From assembly GCF_000186865.1 (NCBI RefSeq), contig NW_008705580.1:544829-574512 (forward strand): DNA of 29,684 nucleotides, in the 5' to 3' direction. Of the stretch, positions 1 through 8,177 are shown piece by piece. The notes below the pieces were generated by a model. The model saw nothing but the letters and a program-made list of their open reading frames with translations. It was not told the DNA's origin and did not search any database. The position numbers were made by a program, and so were the translations under genes. Numbering within the stretch: the stretch's first letter is position 1; each line of letters opens with the position of its first letter. This DNA is from Aureococcus anophagefferens. Its lineage: Eukaryota; Sar; Pelagophyceae; Pelagomonadales; Pelagomonadaceae.

Positions 1-1
1 C

Positions 2-505
2 GTCGACGACGAGCGGCGGCCGTTGCTGCCGCCGCGCAAGGCCGTGGAGACGCGGATGCTGAACATCTGGAAGAAGACGAAGAAGGAGGCGCGCGACGCG
101 GCGCAGAATAGCGCTGCTCGCGACGTCGCTCGCGCCGCCCGTGCGGCGGGCGTCGCCGCCGTCGACGACGACGAGGTGCCGAGCAGCGACGACGACGCGG
201 ACGATCCCATGGAGATGGACACGTCTCCCGACGGCGACGCCAACGCCGACGGCGGCGCCGACGGCGGCGCCGACGCCGCGAACGACGACCCGACCGACGG
301 CTACATGGCCCAGTTAGCCGGCGTCGGCGTCCGCGAGCTCCGCCGACGGCTCCGCGAGGAGCGCGGCGACTCGACGCCGCTCGCGTCCGTCCGCGCCGCG
401 GACCTCGCACCGAGCGACCTCCGGACCGGCGAATCGAAGGCGCAGGCCACGCTGGACCTCCTGCGCCAGCGCCTCGCGACGGTCCTCGCCGGTGGCTCCC
501 CCTGA
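2..505 (+). CDS. Unknown GC-rich acidic protein, 3' end only
   Basis: The reading frame is open from base 2 to a TGA at 503-505, so the 5' part lies outside the window. The visible ~167 residues are a basic stretch (around IWKKTKKEARDA), an Ala-rich helix, a long Asp/Ala/Gly acidic linker (DDDADD, DGGADGGADA), and a C-terminal helical segment rich in Leu/Arg (VRELRRRLREERGDS ... LDLLRQRLATVL). Codons end almost always in G or C. I recognise no family; the basic-acidic-helical order could suit a nuclear protein, but that is a guess. Nothing in-frame supports a start inside the window: the first plausible start codon is a TTG. Confidence 0.5.
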   Translation, partial: VDDERRPLLPPRKAVETRMLNIWKKTKKEARDAAQNSAARDVARAARAAGVAAVDDDEVPSSDDDADDPMEMDTSPDGDANADGGADGGADAANDDPTDGYMAQLAGVGVRELRRRLREERGDSTPLASVRAADLAPSDLRTGESKAQATLDLLRQRLATVLAGGSP

Positions 506-1142
506 GGTGGCGCGTCGTGCGGCGACGTCCGCGGCGGCCGTTCCGCAGCCGCGCGCGCGCCCACCTCATCCGAGACGACTAAATTTGCCATTTATGAGCG
601 CCAATGGCCTCCACAACGGTCCGTGGTCGTCGGACAGACGTCGGCGCGACCGCCCGCGACGAATTCGCGCGCAGGCGTCCGGTTTCAAATGACGTCCTTT
701 AATGCATGATCTACCAGCAAGTTGCCTCTCTCTCTCTATCTCTCTATCTCAATGACTATACTAGACTACAGTACGCTACTACTATCATGCTAGTACTGTA
801 CATACCTACCCTAGTTAGGCTCTCTTTCCCGCCCCTCCTTTATAATCAGTTACTATATGGTGACTGCGCTACCGTAAGGTAGCACACTGAGCTTCCCCTC
901 TCACTCACTTTCACTTTTCTTCTCCTGCTACTACGGACTGTACCTTAACGTCAAGTTGATGTACGGAACTTAGGTTCATCACAGGTATGGGCCGGGCGCG
1001 TGCTTTAGCGCGCCCTTCCCACTCGTGCGAGAGACTACTCATGTGTCTGCGTGTACCAGGGGGTGCTTGTCACACCTGTCCTTAATTGTGAGCCTGGTAT
1101 ACGTACACACATAAAAATAACTGTCGGCTATGGCTGACGCCC
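506..1142. other. Gene-free stretch with a pyrimidine microsatellite
   Basis: No supportable gene. The first ~180 bases are GC-rich like the preceding gene and then the composition drops sharply. A CT/TATC-type microsatellite lies at about 725-751, followed by TA/CTA-rich low-complexity sequence to about 850. A short hairpin (GCTACC GTAA GGTAGC) lies near 868-883. No terminator or promoter signal can be assigned with confidence. Confidence 0.5.
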
Positions 1143-1259
1143 AAACATTCGAAGCTCCGAAACCGGCTCGTCCTGGCGAAGGCCACGATGCTGGTCTTCA
1201 TCTACCAGAACATCCGCGCGATCCGCAAGATCCTGAAGAAGCCGCTGGATCATCGAGCT
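1143..1259 (+). pseudogene. hAT transposase C-terminal dimerisation remnant
   Basis: In the frame beginning at 1143 the sequence reads KHSKLRNRLVLAKATMLVFI followed by YQNIRAIRKILKKPL. This fits the hydrophobic C-terminal dimerisation block of hAT-superfamily transposases, where an (R)NRL motif precedes a V-F/Y-I-Y-x-N-x-R helix. Almost every codon ends in G or C. No upstream transposase (BED finger or catalytic blocks) is visible, and the frame runs on into unrelated-looking sequence ending near 1376. I read it as a dead fragment. It lies ~250 bases upstream of the LHC gene in the same orientation. The family call rests on pattern memory only. Confidence 0.5.
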
Positions 1260-1511
1260 TGCTTGGATACGACCATAACTTTTTTGAACCCAATTTTGGC
1301 CGTGATGTCAGCCCGCGGACCTCCGCGACACCGCGCCCGCGCGCGCGGTCGACGCACAGCCTCTATGGAGGACTAATGACTCTGGCTCCGCCGGCCGGAA
1401 TTCGATGATTGGTCTTTCTTTATTAATTAATTTCATGGGTTGCACCTAATGTACGTTGATCGCTTCACTGGCAGGCTCCTGCTTGACTCTGGTGAAGCCA
1501 AGATCGCGAAA

Positions 1512-2428
1512 ATGGTCAAGCTCCTCCTTTCCCTCTTACTGATTGCGCCCGCGGCTGCATTTCTGTCGACGTCATCGCATGCCCGGGGCTCGCACACTCA
1601 GGTCTTTGGTTGAATATAGCCTAAGCCTCAAAGCTGTGCTCCTAGGTCTCCGAGACTAAGGATGATCTTGCTGTTCTCGCAGGCGAGCTCAATCCAGTGG
1701 TTGGCTTTTGGTAAACCCCCGTCCCGCCACCCCGACACTCTACACCCGACCGTCCGACCATTCCACGGGAAGACACAATGCTTTCAGGGATCCTCTTGGC
1801 TGCCTGAACCTCGACTTCTGGCAACTTGGGACCGAGGGCACAATCGGGTACCTCCGCCACGCGGAGATAAAGCATGGCCGCGTCGCGATGGCCGGTTTCC
1901 TTGGCTATCTAGTGCAGTCCACCGATTTCGTCTCTGGACCGCATTGAATCAGCGTCCATAGCATCAAATTTCTCCTCGGAACCCGCCCGCGGCAGGCATA
2001 ATAATCTACCTTTCCCGGGTTACGAGGCGGGCCTCACCCCCCCCGAGCAGTGGGACGCCATACCACTCTGGGGCAAGATCCAGATTGTCACCTTTGTTGG
2101 CATGCTCGAGTCCTATGGTGAATTACTCCCTGTTCACTACACAAAGGGCGGTGTCCCTGGCTACTACCCACCCATCAAAGGCAACCGTCCCGAACTCGTA
2201 CTCAATCTCTACGACCCCTTCAACTTCTTCTCGCGTATGACCCCAGAGGCTAAAGAAGCTGGCCTCGTGAAGGAGATTAACAACGGCCGCCTTGCGATGA
2301 TTGGCCTTTTCTCCTTCCTTGCCGAAGCCCGAGTTCCGGGTTCGGTACCTGTCCTTACGGGCATCATTCCTCCATACAACGGGAACATCATGATTCCCTT
2401 CGAAGGCGACTTCTCCTTCTTTGGCTAG
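1512..2428 (+). CDS. Fucoxanthin-chlorophyll a/c (LHC family) antenna protein
   Basis: Thylakoid light-harvesting protein that binds chlorophyll and carotenoid and passes energy to a photosystem. Exons inferred: 1512-1608, 1683-1710, 1788-1940, 1996-2428 (about 236 residues). The start at 1512 gives a hydrophobic signal peptide ending in APAAAF, the usual bipartite targeting motif for a plastid with four membranes. The mature part has the N-terminal ELNPVVGFWDPLG, helix 1 (AEIKHGRVAMAGFLGYLVQ), helix 2 (WGKIQIVTFVGMLESYGE) and helix 3 (EINNGRLAMIGLFSFLAE); helices 1 and 3 carry the paired chlorophyll-ligand E-x-x-(N/H)-x-R motifs. Introns 1 and 2 are clean GT-AG (74 and 77 nt, phases 1 and 2). 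Intron 3 is unresolved: the only split that keeps frame is a GC-AG intron, 1941-1995. An ATTTATTCATTATTTG tract follows near 2538. Confidence 0.88.
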
Positions 2429-2578
2429 GAGCGGCTGGCCACCACCTTGCACGAGTGCAGACGAAGCTCAACACCGCACACTAAGCCCCGGGTGCGCGAC
2501 CAAGGCCGAAAACAAGGGCTGGGCGCGCCCATAGAAGTATTTATTCATTATTTGCGGCCGCCGGCCGTAGTATGTCAT

Positions 2579-2587
2579 AGGGGTTCT
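2579..2587. repeat. Target-site duplication, left (AGGGGTTCT)
   Basis: The 9-bp AGGGGTTCT here recurs in the same orientation at 7080-7088. Each copy is separated by exactly 4 bases from the start of the 412-bp terminal inverted repeat. The symmetry supports a 9-bp target-site duplication. Confidence 0.7.
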
Positions 2588-2591
2588 CGCC

Positions 2592-3003
2592 CGCGGGAAA
2601 CTCGACGCGTTCTAGTTTGGGCCCCGCCCACCCCCCCGGCGCCTGAGTAAAGCCCCCAGCTGCCGACCCAAAATTATCGGGGTCGTTTCGGGTCCCTTGG
2701 GGTCCCCTCCAGCGCAGGGGGGGGGTTCTGGGCGAGGTTTTGCCGCCGGGGGCGGCCGCGGAGCCCCGGGGCCTACTAGAACAAACTAGAACGGTTCTAG
2801 TTCCAGTATAGGGCTCCGGGTGATGGGAGTTTCTAGCCACGATGCGAGACACAGTTACCGCGCCCGGCCTATCTGGAGAGGCCTCGGGGTGCGGGGGGGT
2901 GGTCGACACAACAGGGGGCGCGAGGGGGGCACAGTGGGCGCGCGACGGGCGGCCGGCGGGGCCGGCGGAACCAGCGGGATTCCAGTTTAGGCCTCGGGGC
3001 CCG
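2592..3003 (+). repeat. Left terminal inverted repeat (412 bp)
   Basis: Starts CGCGGGAAACTCGACGCG and matches the reverse complement of 6664-7075 over the same 412-bp length with no difference I could find by eye. It is GC-rich with poly-G/C runs and includes an internal CTAG cluster near 2773-2800 (three CTAG boxes, partly self-complementary). Its inner edge contains the last codons and stop (2987-2989) of the accessory gene. Confidence 0.85.
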
Positions 3004-4305
3004 AGTCCGAGTCGTCCGAGGTCGAGATTTCACCCCACCGGGTCCCGGTAGTGCTGCTCGGTCTCTCTCTGACGGGATTTCCGTCCTCATCCATATACTT
3101 CATGGGTTTGGGGCCCTTGAGGGCCTTCTTGCGGCTCTTGGAGTCTTCATCTATCATAGTAGTTAGCGCTTTTTTCAAGGCATCGTCTGTGACCATTCCT
3201 TTAGCTAAGTTCAAATTTTTGGCATCAGTTGTCATCTCTGTTCTGACAAGTTTGAGGTGTTTTTTGATGCTTCTGTTGTGCGCTGATACATGATTGTTGA
3301 AGTTGGTGCGCTGCTCCTCGAGGCGGCGTTTTAGTTCCGCGACTTGCGTGTTGAGTGCCACTTCGTTCGTGCTCTCTTTGGATGGGGTCCTGGCAACGAG
3401 CACCTTGGGTTTGCCTGCTTTCTGCTCAGTTCCGCTATTGCTTGTAAAGCCATTTTCTCGTTTGAATGCATCCAGCTCGCCTACAGGTTGAGGACGGGTT
3501 GCTTACTAGAATGGCGAACTAGTATGGCACCTCCCTTGGTCAGTGCCTCTATTTTTCGGTCGTATTCCTCAGGCCACCACTTGGGTTTTGCGTTGCCGCG
3601 GCCACCTGCACCTTTGTACAGGAGATAATACTTAAGTTCTTGGTCTGACATTTTTTGCACAGCATCTTGTGACACAACGTCGAAAGCGCCCTGCACTTGG
3701 CACTGAACGTTCCCCGACCCGACCGCCTTCACAATTGCCACACCATAACAAGCATGCATCGCGGTTCCGGGACGAGGCAGACGGTGCGGCCCTATGAGCA
3801 AACTAGAATCCATACTAGTACAGTGAACTAGTTTTACCAATCCCAAAGCCTCAAAGTGTAGAAGGTCCTCGCCAAACCAGTTTTTATTGTCTGAGATGCG
3901 TTCGCTAAGAACCTCCGTGCGCTTCGGTTCCTCTTCAACTGCAGCTGGTTGGTTCTCAGCTCCGTTGTCGTTTTCGCACCCAGGTAGTTCGTAATCGTCC
4001 TCTGGGGCTCGGCCTGCAGCTTCCGGCTCCGGTCCGTCGCTATCTTCTTCTTCAGCATTCTGTTGAGAAGCAAGGTAGACCTCTTTCAAATGTGCTTGTT
4101 CCTTACTGTGACGTCCCTTCGGGAAAGGAGGTGTTCGGCGACAAGGCCTAAGGAGAATAATTGAACTAGAGCTAGTATGGGTTAAAATAAAGGGGCGCGG
4201 GGCCTCTAAACCTTGTTTGGTCATGTCTAATCCGGCTGGGGCGTCCTTTATCAAGTGTTCGGGCAACTTTTTAGCGCGCCGTTTCTGCTTCTTCTTGGGC
4301 GCCAT
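2987..4305 (-). CDS. Transposon accessory protein: basic N-terminus, acidic middle, coiled-coil C-terminus
   Basis: Exons 4305-3531 and 3480-2987, about 422 residues; the 50-nt GT-AG intron (3530-3481, phase 1) joins two frames exactly. I chose the ATG at 4305 because MAPKKKQKRRAKKLPEHL is a typical nuclear-localisation start, although the frame is open back to 4518. The order is a basic N-terminus, a Glu/Asp-rich middle, a compact segment with YGVAIVKAVGSGNVQCQV and KPKWWPEEYDRK, then a coiled coil (AELKRRLEEQRTNFNNHVSA) and an acidic, Ser/Asp-rich tail that ends inside the left TIR. Divergent from the transposase and within the same TIRs, so probably a DNA-binding or assembly partner; that is inference. 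No catalytic motif is seen and I cannot name the family. Confidence 0.7.
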
Positions 4306-4579
4306 GAGCGCTTCAAGCTCTATTGCGTGCAATCCACGTCTTCTTTCTAGTTTTTTACTTGCTCTCAAGAAACTCTGGCGCGCGGACCTCCTAGCGCGCT
4401 CGCGCGCGCACGACGCGCCCTTGTAGCCGATGCAGACGTCGCAGCAGCAGCGGTTCGCAGCGAAGTTGACGGCCGCCCAAGAGTGGATGTCCCGAGCAGC
4501 TGCACAACTAGATCGCATTAGCTGGTACTAGCGATACATCTAGTCGCTGTATCTAGTAGAGGCCTCGTGCGATGGGAGC
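4306..4579. promoter_or_regulatory. Shared divergent promoter region of the transposon, CTAG-rich
   Basis: The only space between the two divergent transposon genes, so it must hold both promoters. It contains six CTAG sites, four of them packed in 4507-4556 just upstream of the transposase ATG. I see no clear TATA box. Part of it (to 4518) is open in the accessory frame, so the accessory gene could start further upstream than annotated. Confidence 0.5.
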
Positions 4580-6648
4580 ATGAGTTTTAGAGGCCTGCCG
4601 CTTACACTGGGCATCGAGCGCTGGCAAATAAAGGACGGTGCAGGGGCGGACAAGTACAGCCATAAAGACGTGAAGCATGCGCTCGCAGAAATGCTGCTAC
4701 AGCGGCCCATCGGGCAGCTACTAGAAAGCAGCACACTAGTTAACCCCGAGTTGACTGGCTTCTTGGGATCATTCCGCTCCGGCTCATCATGTCGGACAGA
4801 CTCAAGCGCGGAGACGATCGACGCCCGTGCGCTGGATACGATGCACAGAGCCTCGTTGCTCACCTCCATACTCGGAAGGATGAGCAACGAGAAGCTCAAC
4901 TACGTCATCCAAGCTGCAATTGGAGCCACGTTCCTAGCTAAAGGCGTAGGAACATTAGCATGGGAGCTGCTGACACATCTAAAAGTAGTGCCAAGTAAAG
5001 CAACTATAGAAAAATTAATAGACTTAGTAGCCGAGAAGGTGAAGGCTGCCGGCGAGGAGCATACTAGTACGATAGCAGTTGCGGCCTTCGATAACTGGGA
5101 AAAATACCTACGTGCGCGAGGAAAAAATGAGCTGAAGCATTGGGTGAACTGGTTCTACTTCGCAGTGCCCAACTGCCGCATTCCCGCCGGTACGTGCCCC
5201 CCCACCCCACGCCAAGAGATGCGTAACCCCCCAAAACTAGAATGGCGAACTAGTACAATTAGCGCGTCCCGCCACAGGTGACACCATGACAAACACCAGC
5301 GCAGCGACAATTGCACTACGCCTGCTGACCGATAGAGAAGCTCATGAAGGAACCAGGGCCAAAGCCTGGCGCATAGCCATCGGACTACTCGAACTCGGAC
5401 AATGTCCGATACTAAAACGGCCTGCGACAAAGCGACACACGCAACACAAGCCCATAATTGAGGAACCCCTCGTCGACACGACGACCAGCCAGACGGACCA
5501 CGTGAAGAAGGTCATGGACGAAATAAAAAGAAAACTCGTCACTTGGGGAAAATTTGAGAAGGTGGTCGTCGCCGGTGACCAGCAGTCGTTCGGAAACATG
5601 GTACGTATACTAGTAGCCGAGCCCAGCAAGTACGCTTGGTGCATCCCTGTACCAGGCGACTGGCACGCCCTCGTGCACATGCTTATCCAGATCGACAGGG
5701 ACTTTGGGAAGGACAGCAGTGGAAATATGACCGGCATAGCGAAATTTGCCCACGAAACGGCCGGAATTAAACCGCACATGGACACCGAGAACTTCGAAGT
5801 CGCCAACTACGGCGACTACCTGGAGCTCTACGACACCATCGCTGCTGCAGCACTGATTTATTTTAAGCAGATATTGAAGAGCCATCGGGTGCTCCTGCAC
5901 AACCCAACGGCCCTCCGGGTGGTGATAGAAAAGAACAAAGGTGCGGAAAACTAGAACCCATACTAGAACCCATACTAGTATATCACTCACAGGCGCACGA
6001 ACCCTCTTCCTGTTGTTGTACGAGGCCCTGCTGCCATGGAAGATGATGCAACAGGCAATCCGAACAGGGGAGGCCGCCACAATTAACAGCATGTGGCACT
6101 ACAGCTTCGCCTGGTTTGCCTCGTCCTCGAAAATGCACTACAAGGAGCTAGCGGCGTTAAGTACGGGCCACTACCACTCGCTCTCTGTGGAAGCCCAACA
6201 ACGCGTCAACGCAGTGCGGACAATTTCACTCACAGGCAACCCAGGATCGTGCGTCGCGCTGGACGCGAGAATGGAGAAGCTAAACCTGTCCGTTGCGGAC
6301 CAAACGCGGAACAAACTGACACAATCCAACGCACGCAATCTAGTAAGCAACGCCTGCCACAGGGAAAACGCATTTCAATATTTGATTCCAGCGTTCCTCG
6401 ACGAGTTCCCAATAGGATCAACGAGGAGGGAAAGCGCTGGGTCCCGTGTACGAGCAGAAGAGGTGCAGAGACTCGTCGGCGCGCTCAAGACGAAACTCGG
6501 GGCGACATACGACGATCTCGTCAATCGCCCGGCGTCCTTCCACGGCTTCGACCCGGACGCCCCAGTCAGGCGCCACAACAAATGGCGAGGAACCGAGCAA
6601 GCAAGGAAATACATCAGCGAACTGCTCGACAAGAACGGCATCCGCTAA
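4580..6648 (+). CDS. Candidate D-D-E (RNase H-like) transposase, DUF6589-like pattern
   Basis: Exons 4580-5189, 5278-5940, 5993-6648 give about 642 residues. Both introns (88 nt, phase 1; 52 nt, phase 1) are GT-AG and join the frames exactly. Three acidic positions sit in typical surroundings: VVVAGDQQSFGNM (Asp ~304), IPVPGDWHALVHM (Asp ~331) and, after a long helical insert, SLTGNPG...LDARMEKLN (Glu ~519). The PGDWH and TG-x-PG...D...E-x-LN blocks resemble proteins I know as DUF6589-containing, from memory only. It would cut and join the element ends. The start at 4580 is the first ATG not stopped at once; the ATG at 4572 hits TGA. The stop lies 15 bases before the right TIR. Confidence 0.75.
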
Positions 6649-6663
6649 CGGCGACCGGAAAAG

Positions 6664-7075
6664 CGGGCCCCGAGGCCTAAACTGGAATCCCGCTGGTTCC
6701 GCCGGCCCCGCCGGCCGCCCGTCGCGCGCCCACTGTGCCCCCCTCGCGCCCCCTGTTGTGTCGACCACCCCCCCGCACCCCGAGGCCTCTCCAGATAGGC
6801 CGGGCGCGGTAACTGTGTCTCGCATCGTGGCTAGAAACTCCCATCACCCGGAGCCCTATACTGGAACTAGAACCGTTCTAGTTTGTTCTAGTAGGCCCCG
6901 GGGCTCCGCGGCCGCCCCCGGCGGCAAAACCTCGCCCAGAACCCCCCCCCTGCGCTGGAGGGGACCCCAAGGGACCCGAAACGACCCCGATAATTTTGGG
7001 TCGGCAGCTGGGGGCTTTACTCAGGCGCCGGGGGGGTGGGCGGGGCCCAAACTAGAACGCGTCGAGTTTCCCGCG
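6664..7075 (-). repeat. Right terminal inverted repeat (412 bp)
   Basis: Reverse complement of 2592-3003, outer end TCGAGTTTCCCGCG at 7075. It contains the same CTAG cluster (6860-6893). Several chance open frames cross it, including one on the minus strand that looks duplicated at both ends; these are produced by the repeat and are not genes. Confidence 0.85.
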
Positions 7076-7079
7076 TTCA

Positions 7080-7088
7080 AGGGGTTCT
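7080..7088. repeat. Target-site duplication, right (AGGGGTTCT)
   Basis: Second copy of the 9-bp direct repeat, 4 bases outside the right TIR; see 2579-2587. Confidence 0.7.
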
Positions 7089-7651
7089 AGGTCGACCACG
7101 CGCGCGCGGGTCGACCGCCGAACTGAAATGTTGGCAAAATCTCAGGGGCAGCACGAGTATGTTCTGTGACATGCCACGTACGTCGGAGCTCTTACGTACA
7201 CCCTAAGGGCTTCCGTAGGTCTTAGGTAATTCCGGTAATGCTCGGCACTAGGAACTCCACTCAGCCTAAGATTGTAAATTTAAGGTAATCTCGGCGAGCT
7301 CTTGAGATCCAGCTAAAAAAATACTAAGTAACATCCCTAGTCCGGGGGTCGGGCGACCGGCTAGAGTTCACTGGGCATGGTTTTCTGGTAATCTCGACGG
7401 TAATGGAAGCCCAACCGGGCGGCGGGAGGGTTATAAGGTTGGTCGCGGAAGGGCTCGACCCCATCTCCCTGCCAGGCCTTGAATTCGTCAGCCCTGATCA
7501 GCTTTTGGGCGCTGTATCTAGATCCATTGGGCTACATGAAGCCCTTTTGGTCAAAGCAAGGCAGTTGGCAGAGAACAAGCATAGCCAGAGGAGGCAGCTT
7601 TTCTAGGATACAACAGAAAAACTTCACAGGTAGCGTTGGCGACCCCCCGTC
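7089..7651. other. Gene-free stretch
   Basis: No supportable gene. A short palindrome-like GTCGACC...GGTCGACC lies at 7091-7118. GGTAAT recurs loosely between 7220 and 7405. A frame near 7519 contains DPLGYMKPFW, faintly like the DPLG block of LHC proteins, but no other LHC block follows. I do not annotate it as a gene. Confidence 0.4.
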
Positions 7652-7771
7652 CAGAGAGGTTCCCCCAACGTTCCCCCAGCCGGGACGTTTCACCTGACTT
7701 GCGGTCAGGCATTTTCGCGCTACAGAGAGCGTTTAGCGCACAGGAGATGGTAACATTTCCCAACCACCTAG
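7652..7771 (+). repeat. 120-bp direct repeat, copy A
   Basis: Begins CAGAGAGGTTCCCCCAACG and ends CCCAACCACCTAG. It recurs at 8054-8177 in the same orientation, differing by a 4-base insertion and one substitution that I can see. Both copies contain the imperfect inverted element CCTGACTTGCGGTCAGG. The pair brackets a ~280-bp insert. Confidence 0.8.
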
Positions 7772-8053
7772 TACGACATGCTCGACTGCGACGGCGTCAA
7801 GATCCTCTACGTTGGCACTGAGGTGAATCCGGCGAACGGCTTGACCGCGGCGGAGGCGCCCGATCGGTTCGCCCGGACCATGGACGCCGTCACCGGCCGA
7901 GAGCCGCAGGGCAAGCCGGCTCAGCTGCGCAGCCGGAAGAACAACGCGCTGTGAGTGTGCAGGTCGGGTTCGAGACCAGGTTCGCGTGCTCACCCGACTC
8001 TCACCCAGCTCCCGGTCGTGGCCGGCCGCCACGCCCGACTCGCTGCGGGGGAG
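7772..8053 (+). pseudogene. Exon-intron-exon gene fragment between direct repeats
   Basis: An open frame from ~7780 reads MLDCDGVKILYVGTEVNPAN, then TAAEAPDRFARTMDAVTG and PQGKPAQLRSRKNNA. Nearly every codon ends in G or C. At 7950 the frame meets GTGAGTGTGCAG, a good splice donor, and a CTCTCACCCAG acceptor follows ending at 8010; after it the frame is open again into the second direct repeat. It therefore looks like a piece of a real gene with its intron kept, which argues for DNA-level capture or duplication and against an RNA copy. No start or stop context, and I do not recognise the protein. Confidence 0.5.
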
Positions 8054-8177
8054 CAGAGAGGTTCCCCCAACGTTCCCCCAGCCCGGCGGGACGTTTCACC
8101 TGACTTGCGGTCAGGCATTTTCGCGCTACAGAGAGCGTTTAGCGCATAGGAGATGGTAACATTTCCCAACCACCTAG
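8054..8177 (+). repeat. 120-bp direct repeat, copy B
   Basis: Second copy of 7652-7771, with CGGC inserted after the second poly-C run and CGCAT in place of CGCAC. Confidence 0.8.

Larger units (their letters stand above)
2588..7079 (+). mobile_element. Autonomous-looking DNA transposon with long TIRs and two divergent genes
   Basis: A 4,492-bp element bounded by 9-bp direct repeats, with 412-bp terminal inverted repeats (2592-3003 and 6664-7075). It holds two head-to-head genes: an accessory protein on the minus strand (4305 to 2987) and a candidate D-D-E transposase on the plus strand (4580-6648), sharing the 274-bp space 4306-4579. Both genes have short GT-AG introns that restore frame exactly, so both look functional. 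Near-identical arms and intact frames point to recent activity. Long TIRs with a 9-bp duplication recall Mutator-like elements, but the transposase pattern does not look like MuDR. CTAG is over-represented (I count about 35). Confidence 0.85.

Noticed and set aside
1130..1408. 92-codon plus-strand frame overlapping the hAT remnant
   Set aside because: Its codon use and composition are poor compared with the frame at 1143, which reads as a transposase fragment.
3785..3830. 46-nt GT-AG candidate intron in the accessory gene (minus strand) carrying the ACTAG module
   Set aside because: Removing it shifts the frame into an early stop, whereas keeping it leaves a continuous, sensible frame to the real intron at 3530.
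6418..6825. Frames that begin with the same protein start at both transposon ends
   Set aside because: They are identical because the TIRs are identical; they cross into antisense of the transposase.
7403..7606. 67-codon frame, with a nearby DPLGYMKPFW resembling LHC
   Set aside because: No second LHC block, no splice-compatible continuation, and the start is not supported.
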